Below, one piece after another: positions 41,788 through 50,558 of a stretch of 64,000 bases of DNA. This DNA comes from Kitasatospora viridis. GTDB taxonomy: Bacteria > Actinomycetota > Actinomycetes > Streptomycetales > Streptomycetaceae. The stretch covers positions 248,001-312,000 of the forward strand of contig NZ_VIWT01000003.1 in the NCBI RefSeq assembly GCF_007829815.1, in the 5' to 3' direction. Numbering within the stretch: the first letter of the stretch is position 1; each line of letters starts with the position of its first letter. The notes beneath the pieces are model-generated. The model ran no database searches and was not told the origin of the DNA. It saw only the letters and a program-made list of their open reading frames with translations. The translations under genes and the position numbers were made by a program.

Positions 41788-42219
41788 TCAGCCGTCGTGC
41801 TCGGTCCGCGCGGGCAGCCCGCTCCCGGCCTCGGCGATCCCGCGGCCGCGGAAGTCGTTGAGCTCGATCAGGTGGCCGTCCGGGTCGGTGAGGAAGGCGA
41901 CCGTCTCCTCGCCGATCCGGTACGGCTCCTCGGTGATCGGGTACCCCAGCGACCGCACGTGCTCGACGAGTCGGGGCACGTCGCTGACCGAGAAGGCCGC
42001 GTGCTGGGTGCGGTGCGGGACCGGCGTGAGGCCGGCCTCCTGCCACAGCTCGATGCCGGGCGGCAGCCCCTCCGGGGCCACCTGCAGGATCACCCGCTGG
42101 TCGACCGTGTAGCGGACCACTTCGCGCAGCCCCAGGGCGGCGGTGTAGTACTCCGCGGATCGTTCGATGTCACAAACGTCCAGCCGGACGTGGTCGAACT
42201 TCATCGCGACGGTTCCCAT
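41788..42219 (-). CDS. VOC/glyoxalase-like protein
   Basis: 143-aa vicinal oxygen chelate protein: KFDHVRLDVCDIERSAEYYTAALG, a middle QHAAFSVSDVPRLVEHV and a closing FLTDPDGHLIELNDFRG, giving His and Glu metal ligands. The ATG at 42219 is chosen because GGAGG lies 5 nt upstream. It is the only minus-strand gene inside the large plus-strand pathway and diverges from the GMC gene. It could be a resistance protein (VOC antibiotic-binding) or a tailoring enzyme. Confidence 0.85.
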   Translation of the reverse strand: MGTVAMKFDHVRLDVCDIERSAEYYTAALGLREVVRYTVDQRVILQVAPEGLPPGIELWQEAGLTPVPHRTQHAAFSVSDVPRLVEHVRSLGYPITEEPYRIGEETVAFLTDPDGHLIELNDFRGRGIAEAGSGLPARTEHDG

Positions 42220-42505
42220 GGCATCCTCCAGGTATTTACGCGCCACCAACCGTGTGCGGCAGGCGAATTGGCGTCATCGTAGCCCCTGGGAACTCCGGCC
42301 CGAAAGGCACCGGGAAACCGTGGCCAGGAATCGAATCACCGTGTTACAGTTCATCAACTTTGGTCGTGCACACCGTGATTGAGGATTCTCACAAGACTCC
42401 GGTGACACGATCGGCGCGGTTCGCACGGCGGCATTCGAAGCCCCTGCGTCGAGCGCTCGTCGAATCTCTCGCTGCGAATTCTGCGATTTCTTTGATTTGG
42501 GGGAC

Positions 42506-44038
42506 ATGGTGGCGGTGACAGCCGCAACACCCGGGAATCCGCCCGGTCGGCAGGCCGGGGCCGCCGACGTGATCGTGGTCGGCGCCGGACTCGCCGGACT
42601 TGAGGTCGCCCGGCGGCTGGCAGCGGCCGGCGGGGCCGGCCGGATCCTGGTGGTCGAGGCGGGCCCGGACGCCGGGCGCGAGCACTACCGGTGGGCCGAC
42701 GAGCCCGCCCGGGCCGACGCCCGATGGCTCGACCCCGCGGCCGATCCGCACCTCTGGCAGCCCTACCGGCGCACCGACGCCGGGTACGGCGGGATCGCCG
42801 GCCTGCGCCGGCGGCTCGGCGGGCGCTCGCTCTACTGGGGCGGCGTGGCCCTGCCGATCGAGCCCTGGGCGCTGGCCGGGTCCTGGCCCGACTCGGTGGT
42901 GGCCGACCTGACCGGGTCCTGGCGCGGCGGACCGCCGCTGTACGAGTCGGTGGCGGCGCAGCTGCGCCAGTGGGCGGGCAGCCCGGCAGGTGCCGCGCAG
43001 CCGTCCCACCCGCTGGTCGGGCGGGAGTTCGCCGAGGCGCCCAAGGCGGTGCGCCAGGCGGACCAGGGTGGTCGCTGGCGGGCGTACTCGCCCCTGGACG
43101 ACTGGCCCGACTCGGTCGAACTCGCCTGCGACAGCCACGCCGTGGCCGTCCAGGTCGAGGCGGGCCGGGTCACCGGGCTGCTGGTGGAGCGGGCCGGCGA
43201 GCGCCAACTGCTCGGCGCCGGGCGGGTCGTGCTCGCGGCGGGGACGGTCGAGAGCAGCCGGCTGGTGCTCCAGGCCCTGCACCAGGTGGACGGGTCGGCG
43301 CCGGTGGAGCTGCCCGGACTGGCGGACAAGGTGGCGCAGGGCTTCATGGCGGCCTTCGACCCCGCCCAGGCACCGCCCTCGGTCAAGGCCTTCGCCGAGT
43401 CCGGCCGGCTCTTCGTCTCCCGGGCCGATGCCGAGCTGCGATCGAGCGTCTTCCTGCGCTGCTACCTCAACGAGCACGGGCTGCTGATCGTCGACTGCTA
43501 CTGCATGGGCGAGCAACTGCCCGGCCGGGCCGGGCGGGTGTGGTGCGAGCCCGGGGCGCAGCTGCCCTGGCCGACCTCCGTGGCCGGCGGCCTGAGCCCG
43601 GCGGACGAGCAACTCGTTCTCGCCCAGCGGCGCGAACTGCGGCGGATCCACCGGGAGCTGTGCCTGGAGGCCGGCACCGGCGGCGCCGAGCCGGCCTTCG
43701 AGAGCGCCTTCGGCTCACCGGACCTGGCCGAGCGGCTCGGCGCCGGAGCGGCGATGACCACAGCGGGGAGCACCGCGACCTACTCGTTCCCGATCGGCTC
43801 GGAACAGCACGAGTCCGGGACGCTGCCGCTCGGCGGCGCGCTGCTGGACGAGCACGCGCGGGTCCGGGCCGTGGCCGGGCTGTCCGTGGCCGGCCCCGCC
43901 ACCTTCCCGCGCAGCGGCGCGGCGAACCCGGCGCTGACCATCCTCGCGCTCGCCGCACGCCTCGCCGCCGACCTGGCTGAGGAGTTGGCCGATGGGGCAC
44001 CCGACGGGTCGACCGGACGGGGGCCCGGCACGTGCTGA
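42506..44038 (+). CDS. GMC-like FAD-dependent oxidoreductase
   Basis: 510-aa flavoprotein: VIVVGAGLAGLEVARRLAAAGG then VVEAGPDAG for FAD; RLGGRSLYWGGVALP and VLAAGTVESSRLVL in the middle; and the C-terminal VAGLSVAGPATFPRSGAANPALTIL typical of GMC enzymes, although the usual catalytic His region is diverged. It would oxidise an alcohol, perhaps of the sugar. GGGGGAC lies just before ATG 42506, GTG 42509 and GTG 42515, so the exact start is unclear. It overlaps the next gene by 7 nt. The 286-bp region before it is AT-richer than its surroundings and is the divergent promoter. Confidence 0.85.
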   Translation: MVAVTAATPGNPPGRQAGAADVIVVGAGLAGLEVARRLAAAGGAGRILVVEAGPDAGREHYRWADEPARADARWLDPAADPHLWQPYRRTDAGYGGIAGLRRRLGGRSLYWGGVALPIEPWALAGSWPDSVVADLTGSWRGGPPLYESVAAQLRQWAGSPAGAAQPSHPLVGREFAEAPKAVRQADQGGRWRAYSPLDDWPDSVELACDSHAVAVQVEAGRVTGLLVERAGERQLLGAGRVVLAAGTVESSRLVLQALHQVDGSAPVELPGLADKVAQGFMAAFDPAQAPPSVKAFAESGRLFVSRADAELRSSVFLRCYLNEHGLLIVDCYCMGEQLPGRAGRVWCEPGAQLPWPTSVAGGLSPADEQLVLAQRRELRRIHRELCLEAGTGGAEPAFESAFGSPDLAERLGAGAAMTTAGSTATYSFPIGSEQHESGTLPLGGALLDEHARVRAVAGLSVAGPATFPRSGAANPALTILALAARLAADLAEELADGAPDGSTGRGPGTC

Positions 44039-45141
44039 CCGCTCACCGCAAGGCCCTGCTGTTCATGAACGGCGGCCTGGGCAACGGAATCATCCTCGGC
44101 CCGGTGCTCGCCGACCTCGAACGGGCCCTGCCCGACCTGGAGTACCACTCCCCCGCCAACGCCATGCTGGAGGCCGACTGGGTGCGCTCCGCCCTGGGGA
44201 TCCGTGGCCCGAGCAGCCAACTGCCCACGCTGTGGCGCAGGTTCCTGCCCGCCGACCGGCCGGCGGTGCTGGAGCACTGCCGGGAGCACGGGGTCACGCT
44301 GATCGTCAACCTCCGCAAGGAGGCCGCCGAGCGCGACGATGACTACTTCGCGTTCAAGGAGTGGGCCGCCGCGCACGGCATCGAGTGCTGGGACCTGCAC
44401 GAACTCGAAGGCGAGCAGCTGCTGTTGCCGATCGCCGCCCAGGCGGCCGCGGTGCTGGAGCGCCACGGCGTGCCGACCGGCGGCACCGGGCCGGCCTGGC
44501 TGCGGGCGCGGTACGCGCCGCGGGCGGGCGTGACCGGCATCTGCGTGGGGGCCAGCGTCGAGGTGAAGCGCTGGCCCACCGAGCGGTGGTCGGCCCTGAT
44601 CGAGCGGTTGGCCGAGCGCGGCGAGCGGCTGGAGGTCTGCGCCGGCCCGGACCCGACGGAGCGGGCCATCGCGCGGGAACTGGCGGACCGTCACCCCGAT
44701 GCCGTACACGTGCGGTTGCTGAACAGCACCACCGATCTGCGCGACTGGATCGCCACGCTGGCGCGGGTCGTCACCAACGACACGCTGGCCGTCCACCTGG
44801 CCGCGGCGCTCGGCTGCCCGGCGGTGGCGCTCTACCTGGCCACCGAGTCACGCATCTGGTCGCCGCTGGCCGAGCACGGATTCGTGCCGGTGCAGAGCCG
44901 GGGCGGGCGCTACTGCGTCCTGATGAAGCTCGACGGCACCTGCACCAGGTTCTACGAGTCCTGCGCCGCGCCCTGCCGCACCACCCCGGGCCCGGCCGAC
45001 GTGCTGGCCGCCCTGGACCGGCTCGCCGATCCGGACCGGGCGCCCGGGGAGTCCGAGCCCGCCGACGCGTTCATCGGCCCCCGGCCGCACGACGCACCGC
45101 CATCGCCCACCCCGACCGAGAAAGAGGCCTTGAACCGATGA
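44032..45141 (+). CDS. Glycosyltransferase family 9 (heptosyltransferase-like)
   Basis: 369-aa GT-B enzyme. The N-terminal FMNGGLGNGIILGPVL is the GT9 acceptor-loop pattern; the donor half has GICVGASVEVKRWPTERWSALIERL and the highly typical VVTNDTLAVHLAAALGCPAVALYL. GT9 members transfer heptose from ADP-heptose onto lipopolysaccharide, but Gram-positives have no LPS, so here the acceptor is probably the pathway product. The GTG start overlaps the GMC stop and the TGA overlaps the next ATG. It fits the ADP-heptose genes 6-10 kb upstream. Confidence 0.88.
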   Translation: MLTAHRKALLFMNGGLGNGIILGPVLADLERALPDLEYHSPANAMLEADWVRSALGIRGPSSQLPTLWRRFLPADRPAVLEHCREHGVTLIVNLRKEAAERDDDYFAFKEWAAAHGIECWDLHELEGEQLLLPIAAQAAAVLERHGVPTGGTGPAWLRARYAPRAGVTGICVGASVEVKRWPTERWSALIERLAERGERLEVCAGPDPTERAIARELADRHPDAVHVRLLNSTTDLRDWIATLARVVTNDTLAVHLAAALGCPAVALYLATESRIWSPLAEHGFVPVQSRGGRYCVLMKLDGTCTRFYESCAAPCRTTPGPADVLAALDRLADPDRAPGESEPADAFIGPRPHDAPPSPTPTEKEALNR

Positions 45142-47030
45142 GGAAGCGCGCGATATCGATCCTGGGAGGCCGGGCCGGCAACGCCGGATCCGGGACCCTG
45201 GCCCTGGCCGAGGCGGTCGGCGCCGAACTCGCCCGGCGCGGCTACGGCGTGGTCTCCGGCGGCGACGGCGGAGTCGCCGAGGCGGCCAACCGCGGCTGCC
45301 GGGCGGCCGGCGGCGAGACCCTCGCCCTGCTGAAGTGGAACCGGCTCGACGACTGCGGGCCGGAGATCACCTGGTCGCTGCCGACCTCGCTGGACCTGGC
45401 CCGCAGCAACGTGCTGAACTGGGCCGGCGACGGCGCCATCGCCTTCGAGGGCCGCTACGGGACGCTGGGCGAGATCGCCCTCGCGCTCGACACCGCACGG
45501 CCGTTGATCGTGCTCGGCGAGCAGCCCTTCCTGGACCCGCGGGCGCTGGACGCGCCGAACTGCCGGGCCTTCCCGGACCCGCAGCCCGGGGACGCGGCCG
45601 AGATCGTCGACGCGCTCGAAGCCCTGATCGCCGCGGTCACGCCGCCGCCGGTGCGGCCCGGCGCCGCGCTGTTCCACTCCGACCTCGCCGCGGAGCGGGG
45701 CGTGGGGCTGCGGCGGGCGGTGCCGGAGGACCTCGCGCTGTTCCGGCAGGCCTTCACCGACCCCGCGGTGCAGGAGTGGTGGGACCTGCCCGCCACCGAC
45801 GAGGCGCTGGCCCGCTTCCAGCACGAGCGCTGCCTGGTGATCACCGAGGCCGGGCGGCCGGTGGGCTTCCTGGAGTACCGGGCGGACACCGCCCCGGGCG
45901 CCGACCACCTCGAACTCGACCTGGTCGTCGCCGCGCCGCAGGACCGGGGCCGGGGCATCGGGTCGGCCGCGCTGACCCGCTTCGCCGCCGCGGCCTTCGC
46001 GGCCGGGCACCACCGGATCACCGCCATGTCCGGGCCGTCGGACACGCGGGCCACGCGCTGCTTCGAGCGGTCCGGCTTCCGCCGGGTCGGCGTGCTGCGC
46101 TCCTACCGCCACCACCAGGACGCGCTCCTCTTCGAGCTGGTGGCCGATGACCTGACGGTCAGTCAGGTCGACGACGCGTCAGCGCAGCGGAGGTCACCCG
46201 AGCGGCTGGCGCTCGACCTGGCCGTGCGCCGCGAGGTGTTCGGTGACGCCGCGTCGATCCAGGTGCCCGACCAGGACGTCGCCGCCTGGCGCGAGTTCGC
46301 CGAGTTCCTGCGCTGCGGCCGTCCGATCGAGGTGACCGGCGGCGCGCAGTGGCCGGCCTACCCGAAGCCGGACAAGGGCCCGGCGCTCTGGTACTCCGCC
46401 GGCGTGGAGTCCACCTACGTCAAGGCCGTCCTGGAGGAGCAGGGCATCAAGCCCACCCTGCTGGACATCGCGGACTTCGACCTCTTCAAGGGGCCGGACC
46501 GCAGGATCGGCCAGGTCCACTTCCTGTGTGCCTCCATCGCGGCCTCGCTCGGCTACGGGCCGATCTACCTCGGCATGGAGCGCGCCGACCTGATGCTGGG
46601 CGCCAGCGAGTTCATGCGCGGCTACACCGAGCGGCACCCGTACTTCGCCGACTGGTGGAGCCGGTACCAGCCGGAGCACCAAGTGATCACGCTGGTCGGC
46701 GGGATGCACAAGGAGGAGATCATCTCCTGGCTGCACGAGCGCGGGATCGGGGTGACCGGCACCTGTGACAACGCGATCCCCGGCCGGGCCTGGTGCGGTG
46801 ACTGCTACAAGTGCTTCGAGGCCTTCTACACGGCCAAGCCCGTCGGCATCGACCTGGGCATCCCGCTGACCCGCGCCGCGTTCGACCGCTACCACGTGGA
46901 GTACCGGCGGTTCGTCGACTCGGAGTTCACCGACAACTACAACAACGCCTACCAGCACTACGTGCGCCTGCAGATCACCTACGGTCCGATCTTCGACCCG
47001 GACGTGGACTGCCAGGACGACGCGTCGTGA
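45138..47030 (+). CDS. Triple fusion: SLOG/LOG-like, GNAT, and QueC-like PP-loop domain
   Basis: 630-aa protein starting at an ATG that overlaps the GT9 stop. Residues ~1-170: SLOG (TIGR00725-like) Rossmann domain with ISILGGRAGNAGSG, GYGVVSGGDGG and GRYGTLGEIA. Residues ~180-335: GNAT acetyltransferase with QDRGRGIGSAAL, like aminoglycoside or ribosomal-protein N-acetylases. Residues ~345-630: ATPase-like domain with LWYSAGVESTYVK in the place of the PP-loop SGGxDS and a CDNA...CGDCYKC four-Cys site, as in QueC. The PP-loop is altered (SAGVES), so adenylation chemistry is not certain. The combination suggests nucleotide- or nitrile/amide-forming chemistry with an acetylation step. Unrecognised as a whole. 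Confidence 0.82.
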   Translation: MRKRAISILGGRAGNAGSGTLALAEAVGAELARRGYGVVSGGDGGVAEAANRGCRAAGGETLALLKWNRLDDCGPEITWSLPTSLDLARSNVLNWAGDGAIAFEGRYGTLGEIALALDTARPLIVLGEQPFLDPRALDAPNCRAFPDPQPGDAAEIVDALEALIAAVTPPPVRPGAALFHSDLAAERGVGLRRAVPEDLALFRQAFTDPAVQEWWDLPATDEALARFQHERCLVITEAGRPVGFLEYRADTAPGADHLELDLVVAAPQDRGRGIGSAALTRFAAAAFAAGHHRITAMSGPSDTRATRCFERSGFRRVGVLRSYRHHQDALLFELVADDLTVSQVDDASAQRRSPERLALDLAVRREVFGDAASIQVPDQDVAAWREFAEFLRCGRPIEVTGGAQWPAYPKPDKGPALWYSAGVESTYVKAVLEEQGIKPTLLDIADFDLFKGPDRRIGQVHFLCASIAASLGYGPIYLGMERADLMLGASEFMRGYTERHPYFADWWSRYQPEHQVITLVGGMHKEEIISWLHERGIGVTGTCDNAIPGRAWCGDCYKCFEAFYTAKPVGIDLGIPLTRAAFDRYHVEYRRFVDSEFTDNYNNAYQHYVRLQITYGPIFDPDVDCQDDAS

Positions 47031-47048
47031 AGCGGGGCGGGCGGACAC

Positions 47049-47765
47049 GTGGTTGAGGTCGCAAGGACGCTGGTCGTCCTGGAGTTCCCCGGGGGCGGCA
47101 CGGCCGGCCGGGTGCGCAGCATGGGGCTGGAGCGGCTGGACCTGCGGGTCCGGTACCTGTTCGACGAGGTCCGTCCGCGCCGGACGGCGATCGACGACTA
47201 CGCGGGCGAGCTGCTCGCGGCCTCCGGTGCCGAGCAGGTCGCGATGGTCGTCGCCTACTGCGGCGCCGTGCCGATCGCCCGTCAGCTGGCCGAGCACTGC
47301 CTGCGAGTGGGCGGCCGGCGGCCGGCGGTGCTGGCGCTCAATCCCGAGGCGACCCTCGCCGAGGGCGTCGCCGGCCTGTTGGGCCGGATGCTCACCAAGG
47401 CGGGCGTGCCGCAGGAGCTGGCGGACGGCCTCACCGCCAGCGGCGAGACGGTCCGCGACCGGGTGGCCGACGCGCTGCCCGCCGTGGAGTCCGCGCTCGC
47501 CGAGGCGTACGCACGGCCGCCGCTGAACCTGGCCACGGCCGCCGGGCCGCTGGCCGCGATGCAGGCGGACTGGCTGGCGCACCTGGCCGCGGCCTGCGAT
47601 CCGGCACAACTGCCGCCCGACGAGCGCGAGTTGCACGTCATCGCGGCGGACCACCCGTGCCCGCCGGGCTGTCCGGCGCGACACGAGGGCGTCGACGTCC
47701 CGCAGCGCGGCTTCTTCGCCGCCGACGAGACGTTCCGCGCCCTGGCGGATGCGCTGCACGAATGA
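47049..47765 (+). CDS. Putative alpha/beta-hydrolase-like protein with Cys at the nucleophile position
   Basis: 238-aa protein, not recognised at family level. VAMVVAYCGAVPIARQLAEH (residues 64-83) is placed like the nucleophile elbow of thioesterases (GxSxG), with Cys71 instead of Ser; HVIAADHPCPPGC near residue 195 could supply the His. The closing FFAADETFRALADAL is typical of the last helix of such enzymes. With NRPS-like carrier and adenylation genes following and no other releasing enzyme seen, a thioesterase-type role is attractive but unproven. The GTG at 47049 lacks a strong ribosome site. Confidence 0.55.
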   Translation: MVEVARTLVVLEFPGGGTAGRVRSMGLERLDLRVRYLFDEVRPRRTAIDDYAGELLAASGAEQVAMVVAYCGAVPIARQLAEHCLRVGGRRPAVLALNPEATLAEGVAGLLGRMLTKAGVPQELADGLTASGETVRDRVADALPAVESALAEAYARPPLNLATAAGPLAAMQADWLAHLAAACDPAQLPPDERELHVIAADHPCPPGCPARHEGVDVPQRGFFAADETFRALADALHE

Positions 47766-47844
47766 AGCGGACGAGGCGGACCAGGCCGCCGCGGCGCGCG
47801 GCGCGCCGACCACACACCAGAACCGGCGATCGAGGGATTGGCAC

Positions 47845-50280
47845 GTGCTGACGGAAGACCGCGACACCGGCGCAGGACGTCCTGAGCGGGACGGGGCCCC
47901 GGCGACGACACGTTTCGACGCCCGGCGTTTCAACACCGGCATCCCCCTGCCGGGGACCCGCTGGCGGATCTGGCCGCAGGCGATGGTGCGCAGCGCGGGC
48001 TTCCCCGCCGCGACCGCCCTGGGCCTGTCCGACCCGGCGGTGGCCGAGGCCGCCGACGCGCTCGACGGCGTCTCGCTGGGCGGCCGGCCGGACCTGACGG
48101 CGTTCGAGCCGGCCTGGCAGGAGTACTGGCGCGGCGCCGACCGGGTGCTCGCCGAGGTGGCCGGTTCGGACCTGTTCCGGCTCGCGGTGACCTGGCAGAA
48201 CAGGTCGGTGCTGGCCTCCGGCGTCGACCCCCTGCTGCGGCAGATCGCCGAGGGCGGCCGCCGCGACGCCAAGCGGCGTTCCCGCGACGGGGCGCTGGCC
48301 ACCTACCTGCAGCGCTACTGCCTGAAGAACGAGACGATCGGCTTCTTCGGCCCGATCGCCTGGGCCGGCATCGACCCCGGCTCGCCCGCCGCCGTGACCG
48401 TGCGGCCCGGGCCCGGCCTGGTGTCCGGCGCGGACGTGCACCTGGAGGGCTGGGCGGTGGACGCGCTGGCCGCGCGGTTGTCCCAACGCTTCGACCTGCG
48501 GCCCTGGTTGGCGCCGCGGCGGGCCCCGCTGCTGCGGTTGCGCGCGGACGGGGTGGAGCTGCCGTCCGGCAAGCTGAAGCCCGCCGACCCGGTGGCGCTC
48601 GCCGTGCTGGCCCGGGCCGACGGCCGGACCCCGGCGGGAGCCATCGCCGAGCAGGTGGCCCGCGCCCACCGGCTCGACCCCGCGCAGGTGACGGCGGTGC
48701 TGGCGGACCTGGTGCGGCGGCGCTGGCTGCACTGGGACCTCGAACTGGCCGGCCCGACACACACCGAGCGGGAGTTGGGCGAGCTGGCCGAGCGGGTCAC
48801 CGACCCCGCCGTCCGCGAGGCGATGCGCACGGACCTGCGGCAGTTGGGGCAGGCCGTCGAGCGGGTCCAGCAGGCCTGGGACGACCTGGCCCGGCTGGGC
48901 CCGGCGCTCGGCGCGCTGGACGAGACCTTCGTCATGCTGACCGGCTCGGACGCGACCAGGCGGCACGGGCAGGCCTACAGCGGGCGGACCGTGGCCTACC
49001 TGGAGAGCCGGCGCGACGTCGCGGTGGAGCTCGGCGGCCCGTTCCTGGACGGGCTCGCCGTGCTGGCGCCGCTCGCCGACAGCGCGAGGTGGCTCTCCTG
49101 GCGGGTCAGGGAGCTGTTCCTGCCCCAGGTCCGGGCCGCCCACCAGCGCCTGCTGGCCAAGGGGACCACCGAGCCGAACGCGATGGCGCTGTGGCTGGAG
49201 TGCCTGCCGCTGCTGGCCGTCGCCCTGCCGCGCGCGCTGGACACGGCGCGCCGGGAGTTCCACGAGAAGTGGCGCCGGGTGCTGCCCGCGCCGGCCGGTG
49301 CCCGGCTGCTGCACCTCACGTCGGCGGAGCTGTCGGCCGGCGTCGCCAAGGAGTTCGCCGCGCCGCGGGCCGGCTGGAGCGAGGCCCGGCTGTGCTGCCC
49401 GGACATGATGATGATCGGCGGTGCGGGCCCGGACGAGCCGCTCCTGGTGCTGGGCGAACTGCACCTGTCCATCAACACCATGGACTACCAGGCCACCGTC
49501 GCCCAGCATCCCGACGTGCGCAGCCTGACGACGCTGCTGGACCAGGACTTCCCCGAGCCCCGGCTGCTGATGGCCCTGCCGAAGGACAGCCGGCCGCGCC
49601 TGACGCCGCGTTCGCACCCGGCGCTGGTGCGCGAACGCGACTACCGACTGGTCGTCAACGCGAACAACCCGATCCCGACGGCCGGCACGGCGCTGGCCGC
49701 CTGCGACGTGGACGTGCGCGAGGAGGACGGCGAGCTGTGGCTCACCACCCCCGGCGGCGACCGGTTCGACGTCATGGACCTGTTCGGCGAGGCGCTGAAG
49801 GAGCCGGTCTCGCAGGCCTTCGGCCTGCTCCCCGGGGCCAGGCGCCCGCGGATCGTGGTGGACCGGATGGTCGTGGCCCGGGAGAGCTGGACGCTGCCGG
49901 CCCGCAAGGCGGCGTTCGCGACGCTGGCCGACGAGCGCGAGCGGTTCGTCGTCGCGCGGCACTGGGCCCGGCGGCACGGGATCCCGCGGTTCGTGTTCGT
50001 CAAGTCCCCGCTGGAGACCAAGCCGTTCTTCGTGGACTTCGACGCGCCGCCCTACGTGGAGGCGCTGGCCCGCACGATCCGGCGGCTCGGCCGCGAGACC
50101 GGCACCGGTGACGGCGAACTGGCCTTCACCGTCACCGAGATGCTGCCGGGGCCGGAGCACTGCTGGCTCACCGATGCCGAACAGCGGCACTACACCGCGG
50201 AACTGCGGCTGGTCATGGTCGACACCGAGACCGAGACCGGCCCCGAGGCCGCTACCGATGACTGGAGGACGAGGACGTGA
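47845..50280 (+). CDS. LanB-like lantibiotic dehydratase N-terminal family protein (no elimination domain)
   Basis: 811-aa protein of the Lant_dehydr_N (PF04738) family. These use glutamyl- or aminoacyl-tRNA: full LanB enzymes glutamylate Ser/Thr and then eliminate; stand-alone small LanB (PEARL) enzymes append amino acids. Seen: TYLQRYCLKNETIGFFGPIAW near residue 155-170, ARLLHLTSAELSAGV, ELHLSINTMDY, SRPRLTPRSHPAL and RHGIPRFVFVKSPLETKPFFVDFD. No SpaB_C elimination domain follows; the gene ends into the carrier-protein gene (GTGA overlap). GAGGG lies 8 nt before the GTG at 47845. No precursor peptide gene adjoins it, so the substrate may be carrier-bound or the 57-aa peptide upstream. Confidence 0.85.
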   Translation: MLTEDRDTGAGRPERDGAPATTRFDARRFNTGIPLPGTRWRIWPQAMVRSAGFPAATALGLSDPAVAEAADALDGVSLGGRPDLTAFEPAWQEYWRGADRVLAEVAGSDLFRLAVTWQNRSVLASGVDPLLRQIAEGGRRDAKRRSRDGALATYLQRYCLKNETIGFFGPIAWAGIDPGSPAAVTVRPGPGLVSGADVHLEGWAVDALAARLSQRFDLRPWLAPRRAPLLRLRADGVELPSGKLKPADPVALAVLARADGRTPAGAIAEQVARAHRLDPAQVTAVLADLVRRRWLHWDLELAGPTHTERELGELAERVTDPAVREAMRTDLRQLGQAVERVQQAWDDLARLGPALGALDETFVMLTGSDATRRHGQAYSGRTVAYLESRRDVAVELGGPFLDGLAVLAPLADSARWLSWRVRELFLPQVRAAHQRLLAKGTTEPNAMALWLECLPLLAVALPRALDTARREFHEKWRRVLPAPAGARLLHLTSAELSAGVAKEFAAPRAGWSEARLCCPDMMMIGGAGPDEPLLVLGELHLSINTMDYQATVAQHPDVRSLTTLLDQDFPEPRLLMALPKDSRPRLTPRSHPALVRERDYRLVVNANNPIPTAGTALAACDVDVREEDGELWLTTPGGDRFDVMDLFGEALKEPVSQAFGLLPGARRPRIVVDRMVVARESWTLPARKAAFATLADERERFVVARHWARRHGIPRFVFVKSPLETKPFFVDFDAPPYVEALARTIRRLGRETGTGDGELAFTVTEMLPGPEHCWLTDAEQRHYTAELRLVMVDTETETGPEAATDDWRTRT

Positions 50281-50528
50281 CCGCGCCAATGTCGAGCGGA
50301 CCGACGCTGCAGGAGTTCACCGCGCTCTGTGCCGACATCCTGGGAGTGCCGGAGCTGGCCCCCGAGTCGAACTTCTTCGACGAGGGCGGCGACTCGATCA
50401 GCGCCGCCCGCCTGGCGGTCGAGCTCGACGAGCGCTGGGAGCTGCAGATCGACATGTTCGAGATCTTCACCGCCGCGAACATCCACGAGCTGCACAGCGG
50501 GATGAGCGAGGCCCTGAGTGTCGAATAG
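50277..50528 (+). CDS. Free-standing peptidyl/acyl carrier protein
   Basis: 83-aa carrier protein; FFDEGGDSISAARL carries the phosphopantetheine-attachment Ser40. NRPS-type (GGDS) rather than fatty-acid type. Its GTG overlaps the stop of the LanB-like gene, so the two proteins are made in equal amounts and may work together. The adenylation enzyme at 54370 is a likely loader. Confidence 0.92.
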   Translation: MTAPMSSGPTLQEFTALCADILGVPELAPESNFFDEGGDSISAARLAVELDERWELQIDMFEIFTAANIHELHSGMSEALSVE

Positions 50529-50558
50529 CCCCGCCCCGCAGCGCCGGTGGGTGGTCCG

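Noticed and set aside
42220..42505. Possible small gene between the VOC and GMC genes
   Set aside because: No frame with a ribosome site and recognisable codon bias was found; the stretch is best read as a divergent promoter.
47749..47844. Upstream extension of the LanB-like gene as a leader peptide or precursor
   Set aside because: It is in frame and continuous with the enzyme, lacks a ribosome site of its own and has no leader/core features.
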